DNA of 40,417 nucleotides from an uncultured Pseudomonadota bacterium (GCA_900321105.1 OOHL01000006.1:1-40417), one strand, 5' to 3'; shown: positions 22,944 to 31,990, numbered from the stretch's first letter. Numbers and translations are program-made. Notes: a model not told the origin generated them from the letters alone.

Positions 22944-25900
22944 ATGCAAATTTTGCACAATTTTTGGCGTATTTTACGGGCAACATGCCTGGTGGTGCCT
23001 TTTGCATTATTTTCAATAAATGCCTTTGCAGAATGTGATGTTGGCGATACTAGTAATGCAATATTAATTCCTGATGGAGATTTAGATCTGCCAAGTTTTG
23101 TTTACGACTATACAGGTGAAAGTTATCCAAATGCAGCAACATACCCTTATTCTGCGTATTTGCGAAAAGAAGGTATTGTAACCTATACTAGCAACACTTC
23201 TGTAAAACCTGCCGCAGGCAAAATGGCAGAATATAACGCGGGCCAGACCTGGTCTGTTCAATTTGAAACAGGAACGATATCAGGGTATGCATCTTGTGCA
23301 GGAAACAGTTCAAAAACTTCATATACTTATCCATGGGGCAGCGCATTTAGTGGATGTATTTGTTCCATAAACAATACGGATTGGTATTTTGCAAAAAAAG
23401 TTGGTACCTCTTCTGGATGGGAGGCACAAATAACAGAATGTTATCAAAGATGCGCCCATACTTGCGCTGAATATGTGAGAGATAATACTTCTTCTATGAG
23501 AACCAAATTATTTGGCAGTGTGGAAGAAGAATGCCCACTTGTTTCATCTACCCCGATACAAACAACATATACCATTACATATGACAACAATGGCGGTTAT
23601 GGATGCTCTGACACAACCTATACTATTGAAAGCGGCACGACAATTTGTGTTCCAACCCGCGATGGGTTCAGATTTGATGGATGGATAGAAACCACAACTA
23701 CCGATATGTATATGGGTGGCGAAAACGCACCACTAAGTAATTTAAATCTGGAGGCACAATGGACACAATTATACACAATTTCTTATGTTTTGGGTGATGG
23801 TGGAACGGGTTGTACAAATGAAACATTTACAAGCACAGCGACTGTTTGCAGCGATCCAACGCGCAGTGGATATGTTTTCGACGGATGGACAACCACACCT
23901 GGCGGTGAAATGGAATATGTTGGTGACGAAACCATAACACAAACAGACATTACATTATACGCCAGATGGTTAATTGAATATTGTTCCGATGGTTATTATA
24001 AAAATGGCGACACTTGCACCCCATGCCCCGTTACATATCCAAATTCCAGCGACGAAAACAATAGCGATATAACAAAATGTTATGCAACTTTGGAATACAT
24101 CAATTATTGTGCACCAGATAAGACAGAATGCAAAGCAAAACCTGCAATATATCATTATTCATCTGAAAGCCCGGATTACTATACACTTGCTGATTTATTG
24201 ACACCATCTGATTCAACAGGATACACGTTTTCTGGTTGGTATTTAAACAATGAATATACCAGCGAACAAATCGTTAATGGTTCCGCATTATCTGGCAATC
24301 AGACATTATATGCCAAATGGACAGCAAAAGAACAAATGCTGACATATTACATATATTGTGATTCAAATTATGCTATCGATTTGGATGTATATGAAAATGT
24401 CGCCAGCTATGGTATAACATTCCCATCTGATTTATCATCATGCCCACAAATTGATTCTTATAATTTAAATGGATGGATTTGTGAAAATGCGAATGATTCA
24501 ACTGAAACTGTTGAATTTGGTAATGTTGTAAACGCAGAATGGACCGCTGATTTCTATGAAGCATCTTGCTATCCAAAATGGACTGACCAATCCACATCAT
24601 CTTGGGATTGTGTTAATGGGGTGGTGGAAAACAATTCTGATATATATTATCCACGTGGTGCATTGGATTCTGTACAACAAATAAACAGCAGCACTTATTA
24701 TGATTTTGATGATGACAGTTATCAATTATTAACAGGTTCTTCTAACTCATACAATTTATCACACGCAACAACTGCAAAAAATTCTGGGGACACCGGTTCT
24801 TATGCATATCAACAATATTTGGCGGAACTTGATTATTATACATCTGATCAAGGATGGTCTGTGACGTTTGGTAATACAACAATTTCCGGTATTGCGGTTT
24901 GTGCAGCGCGCGGTTGGGGAACATATTTGGCGGAAAACGCGAATTCTGGTTCTTCTTTGAAAGGTGTTTTGACAGGGGCTTTCGTTGGATGTGCGTGTTC
25001 TTTAGATAAAGAAAGATGGATTGGTGCGGGTCAATTAAGCACAACTACTAATGCATGGGAATCAAATAATACATTTTGCAGAACAAATTGTCCTGCGGCA
25101 TGTGCTTATGCTGTTGCAACAGATAAAGCATTCCGTGATGCGTTGTTCAATGGGGTTTGTCCAACACCTGCGATTGAAGAACCAACTGTTGAATGTGAAG
25201 ACGGCGAATTGATTTATGACAATACGTGTGTTGATTCATGCGATGATCGTTTTGAATATAATGGCGTTTGCTATGCAACCTGCCCCAATAATACATTTGC
25301 AAAAGACGGTCAATGTGTTGCCAGCTGCGGTGACGATTTGATGGGCATCAATGGTGTTTGTGAAGAAGCTAAATTTATGGTTGAAACAACATCAAATACT
25401 GGATATTTTGAATTTACAATATCCGCATCTGGAACTTTCTATATCGATTGGGGCGATGGCAATGTTGAAACCAAGACAATATCATCGCCATCCGCAACCA
25501 CAATCAGCCATTCGTATAACACAGCGGATTCTTACTTAATTAAATTGTCTGGATTGGCAGACGGTTATTCAACTGCAAATATCACACCAGCAATTGGATT
25601 TGGTAATATTGACGGTCAAAGTAATACATCAACTAAAGTTGCAGGTATATACGGTTCCTTGGGTGCAATATTCCCAACAATTGGCAATGGCGACACCTGG
25701 GCCAACCAACCAAGATTTTATCGTACTTTCCATCAATGTGAAAACCTGGCCAGTTCTATACCTGTAGATTTGTTCAAGGGAATTGATGGAACACCAGTAA
25801 AATATATGTTCTTTGCAACATTTATGGAATGTCCGTTATTATCAGGAACAATACCACCGCATTTATTCAATGGTATTTCTGGCAAACCAAACGCGTATAC

Positions 25901-27128
25901 ATTTGATGGAACATTCTCCAAATGCAGTTCTTTAACGGGCGAAATTCCATCAACATTGTTTGAAAATATTTATGGTGAATTAGATGGATCTGAAGATTTC
26001 TTGTTCGCCGGGACATTCTGGTCTTGTTCTGGCTTGACCGGCACTATTCCAGAATATATGTTCAGCGGTATAAGCGGTGCACCAACAAAGAAGATGTTTG
26101 ATTCTGCATTCTATGGATGCAGCGGTTTAAGTGGAACATTGCCAGAACATTTGTTTGATACAATCCGTGGTCCATTGGCACAAGATTCATTCAGCAGAAC
26201 ATTTATGCAACCAGAAGAAACCGCTGGTATGGGTGTATCTGGATGCGTACCGGTTGATTTCTTTAAATACATAACCAATGATAATAATATCTCTGACGGG
26301 ATGACTGATATATTCACAGATTCCGGTATTACAGAACAAGCACCAGCCGGCTGGTATAAAGTTGATGCACCGTTGGATGAATACTGGTCTGGACACATTG
26401 CGTGTGCCGCATGCGAAGCTGGCAAAACATCAGATGTTGGCGCAACATCAGCCGATCAATGCTATATAAAAAGTTGGGAATGCTATTCTGGTGAATATCT
26501 GAATATTGAAGGCACCCCGTTCTGTGATGTATGCCCAGAAAACAATTATTGTTATCAAGGCACATGGACAATTAACAATGCTGACGAAAGCAAAATATTG
26601 TGTTCTGATACTGTCAGCGCCTATAAACATTCAAACGAAGGCTCGTTTGATGAATACAGTTGTTATGCCAATGTGACATATGTGTTTAATGATGGTGATG
26701 AAGATGTGACAAACAAGATTAGCTATACAGATGGCGCAAATCCAAATTATTATACACTGAATTTACCAAATGTTGAACGTGATGGATATGTACTGGAAGG
26801 CTGGTATACTGATGAAAACTTTGCAAATGGCACAAAAGTTGATAATAATCACCATTTTACAGACGATGCTGTTTTATATGCAAAATGGATAAAGGCTCAA
26901 TTTGAATGTGAAAGCGGTATGTTATTGCATTTGGACGATAAAGAAAGTTTATGCTTGTCAAACACAAAGACGTCATCTAAATCGTTAGTATTTGACATTG
27001 ACGGAAACCGTTATTATTTACAAATAACAGATGACACCAGTGTACCTGTGCACAATAATTCAAATATAAAAATGCATATATATTACAATGGGCATGAATA
27101 TAATATCCATGATGCCTCTATAAATTAA
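22944..27128 (+). CDS. Large secreted surface protein with InlB-B and leucine-rich-like repeats
   Basis: The product has 1394 residues with a Sec signal peptide (cleavage after NAFA, residue 29). Regions: an N-terminal cysteine-containing domain that recurs near 560-740 (SVQFETGTISGYASCAG and SVTFGNTTISGIAVCAA are alike); Listeria-Bacteroides (InlB B-type) repeats ending in LEAQW, LYARW and LYAKW at about 210-460 and again at about 1240-1315; cysteine-rich CPNNTFAKDGQC-type segments around 750-805; a beta-domain with GTFYIDWGDG (about 835); and five or so degenerate leucine-rich-like repeats (TF..CS.LTG.IP..LF, about 925-1090). The C-terminus resembles that of the 12100 protein. GGAAGGG precedes the ATG. 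It is probably an adhesin or other surface protein; no anchor is obvious. Confidence 0.9.
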   Translation: MQILHNFWRILRATCLVVPFALFSINAFAECDVGDTSNAILIPDGDLDLPSFVYDYTGESYPNAATYPYSAYLRKEGIVTYTSNTSVKPAAGKMAEYNAGQTWSVQFETGTISGYASCAGNSSKTSYTYPWGSAFSGCICSINNTDWYFAKKVGTSSGWEAQITECYQRCAHTCAEYVRDNTSSMRTKLFGSVEEECPLVSSTPIQTTYTITYDNNGGYGCSDTTYTIESGTTICVPTRDGFRFDGWIETTTTDMYMGGENAPLSNLNLEAQWTQLYTISYVLGDGGTGCTNETFTSTATVCSDPTRSGYVFDGWTTTPGGEMEYVGDETITQTDITLYARWLIEYCSDGYYKNGDTCTPCPVTYPNSSDENNSDITKCYATLEYINYCAPDKTECKAKPAIYHYSSESPDYYTLADLLTPSDSTGYTFSGWYLNNEYTSEQIVNGSALSGNQTLYAKWTAKEQMLTYYIYCDSNYAIDLDVYENVASYGITFPSDLSSCPQIDSYNLNGWICENANDSTETVEFGNVVNAEWTADFYEASCYPKWTDQSTSSWDCVNGVVENNSDIYYPRGALDSVQQINSSTYYDFDDDSYQLLTGSSNSYNLSHATTAKNSGDTGSYAYQQYLAELDYYTSDQGWSVTFGNTTISGIAVCAARGWGTYLAENANSGSSLKGVLTGAFVGCACSLDKERWIGAGQLSTTTNAWESNNTFCRTNCPAACAYAVATDKAFRDALFNGVCPTPAIEEPTVECEDGELIYDNTCVDSCDDRFEYNGVCYATCPNNTFAKDGQCVASCGDDLMGINGVCEEAKFMVETTSNTGYFEFTISASGTFYIDWGDGNVETKTISSPSATTISHSYNTADSYLIKLSGLADGYSTANITPAIGFGNIDGQSNTSTKVAGIYGSLGAIFPTIGNGDTWANQPRFYRTFHQCENLASSIPVDLFKGIDGTPVKYMFFATFMECPLLSGTIPPHLFNGISGKPNAYTFDGTFSKCSSLTGEIPSTLFENIYGELDGSEDFLFAGTFWSCSGLTGTIPEYMFSGISGAPTKKMFDSAFYGCSGLSGTLPEHLFDTIRGPLAQDSFSRTFMQPEETAGMGVSGCVPVDFFKYITNDNNISDGMTDIFTDSGITEQAPAGWYKVDAPLDEYWSGHIACAACEAGKTSDVGATSADQCYIKSWECYSGEYLNIEGTPFCDVCPENNYCYQGTWTINNADESKILCSDTVSAYKHSNEGSFDEYSCYANVTYVFNDGDEDVTNKISYTDGANPNYYTLNLPNVERDGYVLEGWYTDENFANGTKVDNNHHFTDDAVLYAKWIKAQFECESGMLLHLDDKESLCLSNTKTSSKSLVFDIDGNRYYLQITDDTSVPVHNNSNIKMHIYYNGHEYNIHDASIN

Positions 27129-27132
27129 AAAT

Positions 27133-27154
27133 CCGCCATATTGGCGGTTTTTTT
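27133..27154. terminator. Terminator between convergent genes
   Basis: CCGCCA and TGGCGG form a perfect 6-bp stem around a 3-nt loop, followed by T7 on the plus strand. It overlaps the stop of the convergent amidase gene. Confidence 0.85.
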
Positions 27155-28340
27155 AAACATCAAAATCATAAGAATTTACCGATTTGGCAATCGCCGCAAC
27201 CAGTTTATTTTGATGCGCATCCGATTTAAGTAATTTTTCTTCATTTTTATTGGATAAATGCCCCAATTCAATCAATGCACCAGGCACAGTCGAACGCAAT
27301 ACCGCAAACGGGGCATGACGAACAGATGGTCCCTTTTGTTGTTCAATTGATGCGTTTTTCATTGATTTTGCAACACCGTTTGCATATTCTTCGCTTAATT
27401 CAGCAACCGCGCGTTGTTGCAACGATGAAAGTGCAACACGAATATCCTTGGAAAATTGTTCAAAGCCATCAACGTCGATTTTGTCCGCGGCGTTTTCAGA
27501 ATCCGCCAATTTTTGTGCTTCTTCGTCAGATGCTTTTTCAGACAATGTATAAATTGAAAAACCCTTCATATCACGACTAGGATTTGCATTTGCGTGCAAT
27601 GATATAAACAAATCAGCATGCTTTTTTTCCGCAAATTCTGCGCGTTCACCCAGTTTCAGATAAACATCCGTTGAACGTGTTAAATATGTTTTATAACCAC
27701 TTGCTGTCAAAGTATTTTTAAGTTTCTTTGCAACAGATAACACAACTGTTTTTTCCTGGGTTCCACCCTTGCCTATGCAGCCCGGGTCTTTACCACCATG
27801 TCCGGCATCTATAACAATTATGCGTTGTTTAGTATTTGTTGATTTGGTTTCCGTCTTTAATGCAACAGCATCAGCTGTTTTTACTGTTGATGCAGCAACA
27901 TTTGAAATACCAATCCCGGTTCCTGATGCAAAATCAATAACCAAACGATAATCATTATCGCCATTTGGTTCCAAAACCATAATTTGTTTTTTATCAATTG
28001 CATCTATCAATCCTGTTAAAGATGCAGATATCTGCAAAACAGAGCCATCTTGAATCTGTGTAATACGATTTATCAATGTACCATTTGCTAATTTAGTCTG
28101 CGCATCTGATTTGCCATTTGTGTTTGATAAATTCACTATTAATTGTTTGTCACCATATGATAATGTGTATGATGGACGCGATGCTGTTTCAATAACCAAT
28201 CTTGTTTTGCCACCTGGTTGCAAACCAGTTCGCACAGATCGCAACGAATTTGGCGCAGAAAACGCGACACGTGGCGCAATACCAACGACCAAAGCACTGA
28301 AACTTACTGTTTTTAAAAGTTGCCTGCGTGTTAATCTCAT
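27153..28340 (-). CDS. amiC: Tat-exported N-acetylmuramoyl-L-alanine amidase (AmiC-like)
   Basis: The amidase cleaves septal peptidoglycan. With the ATG at 28340 the protein has 395 residues. The N-terminus has a twin-arginine signal (LTRRQLLK, then a hydrophobic stretch, cleavage near AFSA). An AMIN-type beta domain follows (about 35-150), then a linker, then Amidase_3 with the zinc ligands in VIDAGHGGKDPG, GTQEKTV, ISLHANAN and the catalytic IELGHLSN. A longer frame starts within the promoter and is rejected. The -10 box lies 7 nt before the ATG and there is no Shine-Dalgarno sequence. Confidence 0.94.
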   Translation of the reverse strand: MRLTRRQLLKTVSFSALVVGIAPRVAFSAPNSLRSVRTGLQPGGKTRLVIETASRPSYTLSYGDKQLIVNLSNTNGKSDAQTKLANGTLINRITQIQDGSVLQISASLTGLIDAIDKKQIMVLEPNGDNDYRLVIDFASGTGIGISNVAASTVKTADAVALKTETKSTNTKQRIIVIDAGHGGKDPGCIGKGGTQEKTVVLSVAKKLKNTLTASGYKTYLTRSTDVYLKLGERAEFAEKKHADLFISLHANANPSRDMKGFSIYTLSEKASDEEAQKLADSENAADKIDVDGFEQFSKDIRVALSSLQQRAVAELSEEYANGVAKSMKNASIEQQKGPSVRHAPFAVLRSTVPGALIELGHLSNKNEEKLLKSDAHQNKLVAAIAKSVNSYDFDV

Positions 28341-28347
28341 AGGTTTA

Positions 28348-28376
28348 ATTATATCAAAAAAAATATGCATTATCAA
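28348..28376 (-). promoter_or_regulatory. Amidase promoter, leaderless type
   Basis: Minus strand TTGATA (28376-28371), 17-nt spacer, perfect TATAAT (28353-28348), 7 nt to the ATG. Confidence 0.75.
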
Positions 28377-28400
28377 GATAACGCATATGATTTTTTACTT

Positions 28401-28423
28401 AAAAAACCACCCGAACGGGTGGT
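28401..28423 (-). terminator. Terminator of the 28429 gene
   Basis: On the minus strand, ACCACCCG and CGGGTGGT pair around a two-base centre (a four-base loop in practice), followed by T6. Confidence 0.85.
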
Positions 28424-28428
28424 TAATT

Positions 28429-29679
28429 TTATCTGCTGACACAATTTGCAAACGATTGTGCAATAACAGATGTTTCTGATTGTGTTAAAGTTGTGACCGG
28501 AACAATATAACATCTTGAACTGTCGCGGATAATAAATACTTTTGTGCCTGTTTTATATGCAGTTTGCATATTATCCATTTGCGCAGAACTTAAAAATGCA
28601 TTCTGAGTCAATGCATTATTTGTTAGACCTGCCTGAACAACCTGATTTGCAGTTGCGTAATCATATATTTCAGACATTGAAGTGACTTCCATATATATTG
28701 ACCAATTGCCAGGTTTTTCCGTCGTCGTTGTAGTCGCTGTTGGGAATGCAACATTTGCCATAATAGCAACCGCATTTTGTAAATTAGGTGTTTCGGTTGT
28801 TGAAGTCGTTGCATGTTGCACTGTATTTAATTGCAGACTGTCGCCACACGCCAAATTCATACGATTTGTATAACTGGCCAAAACAGCATCAACCGCAGAC
28901 TCCCAATTTGCCCCCTTGGAATTCAAATCAAGACTAACAACCTTTTCAGCCCATCCCCAAATATTTGCACCAACATTTCCAGCGTTTGCAAAACGTGTCA
29001 CCATTTCAGCAGAACCACCAGCGACACCAGCACCGCAATAATCCGTCAACATAGATGTTAATTGGCTGTTTGTTTCATTTCCATATGCCAATGCAACAGA
29101 ATGGCAAGCCATCGCCGCCTCTAACTCACGACGACGTTGTGTACATAAATCAGAATGAGATTTTGTTAATTTGTCCGCCATATTTGCCATTGATAAATAA
29201 GACATTAATTCCTGTTGAACATAAGACGGGCAAAGACGTGCCGCAGTGTTCATACCACCAGAACCATTTTTGGTCACAGTATTATATTGTGGCAACAAAA
29301 TTGATGTGTCTTTTTGCAAACAAAGCAATGCATAATTATACAATTCTGTTTCTGTGGCATACATACAACGTCCTGATGTTTTTCCTGGGACGATCGTCGT
29401 ATCGCCGCAATAATCAGTCAAACATGCCATAATTTTTTGACGGCATGCTGTATCAACATCTGGTTGTGTAATCATAAAATAAGTATTGCGCTGATTTTGA
29501 ATATAAGCGTTAACAACACCATTTTGTCCGCGTTGTCCACCATTAGAATAACCAGTCGAAGTCGTATAAACCAGGGCACGCGCAGAATCATTTGCAGTTG
29601 TTCCTGCAGACACAGCCATCGTGGCATTTGACATTAAACATGCGCCCATACAACCAAATGCTAATAAAAACTTTTTCAT
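28429..29679 (-). CDS. Secreted cysteine-containing protein, unknown function
   Basis: The 416-residue product has a signal peptide (MKKFLLAFGCMGACLMSNATMA, cleavage near residue 22-25). The mature protein has repeated cysteine motifs (ACLTDYCGDT, MLTDYCGAG, ALLCLQKD, CHSVAL) suggesting disulfide pairs, a helical middle, a Thr-rich linker (TATTTTTE) and a C-terminal domain with KVFIIRDSSRCYIVPV. No known family is recognised. GAGAGGG precedes the ATG, and a promoter lies at 29704-29732. The two DYCG motifs suggest an internal duplication. Confidence 0.8.
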   Translation of the reverse strand: MKKFLLAFGCMGACLMSNATMAVSAGTTANDSARALVYTTSTGYSNGGQRGQNGVVNAYIQNQRNTYFMITQPDVDTACRQKIMACLTDYCGDTTIVPGKTSGRCMYATETELYNYALLCLQKDTSILLPQYNTVTKNGSGGMNTAARLCPSYVQQELMSYLSMANMADKLTKSHSDLCTQRRRELEAAMACHSVALAYGNETNSQLTSMLTDYCGAGVAGGSAEMVTRFANAGNVGANIWGWAEKVVSLDLNSKGANWESAVDAVLASYTNRMNLACGDSLQLNTVQHATTSTTETPNLQNAVAIMANVAFPTATTTTTEKPGNWSIYMEVTSMSEIYDYATANQVVQAGLTNNALTQNAFLSSAQMDNMQTAYKTGTKVFIIRDSSRCYIVPVTTLTQSETSVIAQSFANCVSR

Positions 29680-29703
29680 GAAAAATCCCTCTCTGTTAAA
29701 TAG

Positions 29704-29732
29704 ATTTTATCATATTACGAATTAAAACGCAA
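29704..29732 (-). promoter_or_regulatory. Promoter of the 28429 gene
   Basis: Minus strand TTGCGT (29732-29727), 17-nt spacer, TAAAAT (29709-29704). The -35 hexamer equals that of the two surface-protein genes. Confidence 0.6.
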
Positions 29733-29761
29733 TAAAACTTTCACATAAAAATACAAAAAAG

Positions 29762-29789
29762 TTGATTTAAGCAAATAAATTGATATATT
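29762..29789 (+). promoter_or_regulatory. prfB promoter, leaderless type
   Basis: TTGATT (29762-29767), 16-nt spacer, TATATT (29784-29789), then 6 nt to the ATG at 29796. No Shine-Dalgarno sequence precedes the start. Confidence 0.65.
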
Positions 29790-29795
29790 TCAAGT

Positions 29796-30867
29796 ATGGT
29801 TATGATAAACAACGAAATTTTGACTCAGATTTCTAACGACATTTCTGCCGTAAGGGGGTTTCTTTGACCCGGCTAAAATTCAATCCGAGATAGATAAATT
29901 AACTGAAATTTCTAACACCCCAGATTTATGGGATAATCCAGATTATGCACGCGGCATTTTACAGAAAAAGTCCAGCCTTGAAAAACAGTTATCAGAATTA
30001 AATTCACTGGAAAGTGAATACAAAAATCTTTGCGATTTATATGAATTATCGCCAGAAGATACAGATATTAACAATGCGATAAACGAATTAGCAAATGCTG
30101 CACACAAGGCCAAATTTATCACGCTTTTCGGCGATCCGATGGATAACAATGGTGCATTTTTATTTATTCAATCTGGCGCTGGCGGAACCGAAGCACAAGA
30201 TTGGGCACAAATGTTATCACGCATGTACACAAGATGGTGCGAAAGACATGGTTTTACTATTGAAACGGTTGAAGAACACCCAGGCGATGTTGCTGGAATA
30301 AAAAGTATCACTTTCAGAATCTCTGGCGAACGCGCATTTGGTTGGTTAAAAAACGAAATTGGTGTTCACAGGCTTGTTCGCATTTCCCCTTTTAACGCGA
30401 ACGGTAAACGTCAAACCAGTTTTGCATCGGTTGATGTTTGGCCTGATGTTGACGACAGTATTGAAATTGAGATAAACGAAAAAGATTTAAGGATTGACAC
30501 ATATCGTGCATCTGGTGCCGGTGGACAACACGTTAATAAAACTGATTCTGCGGTGCGTATCACCCATATTCCGACAAACACTGTTGTCACATGTCAAAAT
30601 GAACGCAGTCAAATTCAAAACAAAGAAATGGCTATGAAAATGTTGCGTTCTAAATTATATGAATTGGAAATGCAAAAACGTGCAGCCGAAGAAGATGCCG
30701 CAAAAGCCGCCCAAAAGAAAATCGAATGGGGCAGCCAAATCAGGAATTATGTCCTTTACCCGTATCAATTAGTCAAGGATGTACGAACAAATGTCGAAAA
30801 GACAGATTCTGCCGCTGTATTGGACGGCGACCTTGACGATTTTATGTTAGCAATGCTTGCTCTTTAA
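29796..30867 (+). CDS. prfB: Peptide chain release factor 2 (with programmed +1 frameshift)
   Basis: RF2 terminates translation at UGA and UAA. The short first frame (29796-29867, 23 codons, ending ...VRGFL then TGA) joins the main frame at 29866 (DPAKIQSEIDKL...) by skipping one T, giving about 356 residues. The SPF anticodon tripeptide (RISPFNANG) and the GGQ catalytic motif (SGAGGQHVNKTD) are intact. A reader that ignores the frameshift would annotate only a truncated internal frame. A second ATG lies at codon 3. Confidence 0.96.
29853..29868 (+). promoter_or_regulatory. RF2 programmed +1 frameshift site
   Basis: AGG-GGG-TTT-CTT-TGA-C: an internal Shine-Dalgarno-like AGGGGG, the slippery CTT, and the UGA stop followed by C. 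This matches the classical autoregulatory site, in which low RF2 favours the +1 shift. Confidence 0.97.
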
Positions 30868-30872
30868 TAATC

Positions 30873-31634
30873 ATGAAAAAACACAGCAAATATATATCAC
30901 TTATTACAACATTATACGGCCAAGATGTAAAAATATCTCAGCCTGATTTTGTTGGACTGCACCATCCAATATACATTGCAGAAAAAAATAATGAAAAAAA
31001 CATAATTAGGTTTTCTTCCAAAGAATGTGCTTCAAGAAACTTTCATGTAAGTAGATTGTTAAGAAAATACGATATACCTGTTCCAGAACTAAGCTTTTAC
31101 AACTTTGACAACCAATATTTTGAAACATACACTTTCATAGAAGGCAAAACTTTGTACGAAAGGCACCAAGAAGGCATTTCACAAGAACAAATCAAGAACG
31201 TTTACAGACAGTTGTGCGACATTTGTTATCGTATGTCTAAAATACCTGTGAAAGAGGCAGAAAACATACATCTTCACACATGTAAAACAGACACATTTTT
31301 CAAATTTTTGAACTTTTCACCAAGGGTTATTGGTCATTGTGATTTAAACGATAAAAACATATTACTTGATAAAAACGATAATGTTTGCGCGATTCTTGAT
31401 CTGGACCAAGTAGAGCTAAAAACTTTTGAATTGATTCTTATAAATCTTTTTGAAGTTGCCAAAGAAAAAGGATATGATTTTAGCGTAGAAAGCATAAAAG
31501 ATTTTTTCCCGTCTGTGTATCATGAAAAAGCTTTATTAAATCTTTCACAGCAATACGAGATTTACAAAAAAATTGTAAACACCAAGGACAAAATATTAAA
31601 AAACAAACAAATATTGCAAACTAAATGCAAATAA
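30873..31634 (+). CDS. Aminoglycoside phosphotransferase/choline kinase-like protein
   Basis: The 253-residue protein has the APH/choline-kinase catalytic loop VIGHCDLNDKNILLD (His155, Asp157, Asn162) and the metal-binding AILDLDQVE (Asp176/178), with an N-lobe containing NIIRFSS and YTFIEGKTLYE. The substrate is unknown; related small kinases act on choline, thiamine or sugars. The start is 5 nt after the prfB stop without a clear Shine-Dalgarno sequence, so it is probably translated by coupling. It is more AT-rich and lysine-rich than prfB, and it could be an acquired gene. Confidence 0.75.
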   Translation: MKKHSKYISLITTLYGQDVKISQPDFVGLHHPIYIAEKNNEKNIIRFSSKECASRNFHVSRLLRKYDIPVPELSFYNFDNQYFETYTFIEGKTLYERHQEGISQEQIKNVYRQLCDICYRMSKIPVKEAENIHLHTCKTDTFFKFLNFSPRVIGHCDLNDKNILLDKNDNVCAILDLDQVELKTFELILINLFEVAKEKGYDFSVESIKDFFPSVYHEKALLNLSQQYEIYKKIVNTKDKILKNKQILQTKCK

Positions 31635-31653
31635 TTTAAAATACACGTATATT

Positions 31654-31730
31654 GCACCCATAGCACAACTGGATAATGCGTTGCCCTCCGAAGGCAAAGA
31701 TTGCAGGTTCGAATCCCGCTGGGTGCGCCA
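31654..31730 (+). tRNA. tRNA-Arg (anticodon CCG)
   Basis: This 77-nt cloverleaf has acceptor GCACCCA/TGGGTGC, discriminator G and an encoded CCA. The anticodon arm TTGCC-CTCCGAA-GGCAA gives CCG (reads CGG). The T-loop is TTCGAAT. Confidence 0.95.
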
Positions 31731-31731
31731 T

Positions 31732-31767
31732 GAATAAAAAAAGACCTTGCTTGGTCTTTTTTTATTC
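31732..31767. terminator. Long bidirectional terminator after tRNA-Arg
   Basis: GAATAAAAAAAGACC and GGTCTTTTTTTATTC are a perfect 15-bp inverted repeat with a 6-nt loop. Confidence 0.85.
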
Positions 31768-31823
31768 ACCTATAAAGCACCGCGGGATCGGTCAGAGCGT
31801 CAGCGCATGACCACTCCGCAGAC

Positions 31824-31891
31824 GAACAATTAGAAAAATCATAAAAACGAAGTTAGTAAATACGAGTTTTTATAGATTTTTGTTATTGTTC
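31824..31891. repeat. Imperfect long hairpin downstream of tRNA-Arg
   Basis: GAACAAT (31824-31830) pairs with ATTGTTC (31885-31891); AAAAATC plus ATAAAAAC pairs with GTTTTTAT plus GATTTTT across one bulge. In total about 22 bp pair around a loop of roughly 16 nt. It lies between tRNA-Arg and a copy of its 3' tail. It could be a MITE-like hairpin or a small RNA; nothing coding is seen in 31768-31897. Confidence 0.55.
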
Positions 31892-31897
31892 ATCAAG

Positions 31898-31911
31898 CGC
31901 TGGGTGCGCCA
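31898..31911 (+). repeat. Copy of the tRNA-Arg 3' tail
   Basis: CGCTGGGTGCGCCA is identical to the last 14 nt of the tRNA-Arg gene (31717-31730), 181 bp downstream, with no tRNA body attached. A short terminator follows at once. Confidence 0.75.
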
Positions 31912-31921
31912 AAAATTAAAA

Positions 31922-31941
31922 CGGCGTTTTGCCGGTTTTTT
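31922..31941 (+). terminator. Terminator after the tRNA-tail copy
   Basis: CGGC-GTTTT-GCCG stem followed by a T-rich tract. Confidence 0.6.
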
Positions 31942-31957
31942 CTTATAAAAAACATAT

Positions 31958-31990
31958 CAAAAAAAACCGGGAATGCATCCCGGTCTTTTT
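31958..31990. terminator. Bidirectional terminator downstream of rnj
   Basis: ACCGGGA (31966-31972) and TCCCGGT (31978-31984) form a 7-bp stem, flanked by an A-run on one side and a T-run on the other. It serves rnj on the minus strand. Confidence 0.8.

Noticed and set aside
30139..30867. Short 242-codon RF2 frame as a separate gene
   Set aside because: It is the downstream part of prfB once the +1 frameshift at 29865 is applied.
31777..31822. Possible extra tRNA after tRNA-Arg
   Set aside because: A D-arm-like GATCGGTCAGAGC is visible but no complete cloverleaf can be drawn.
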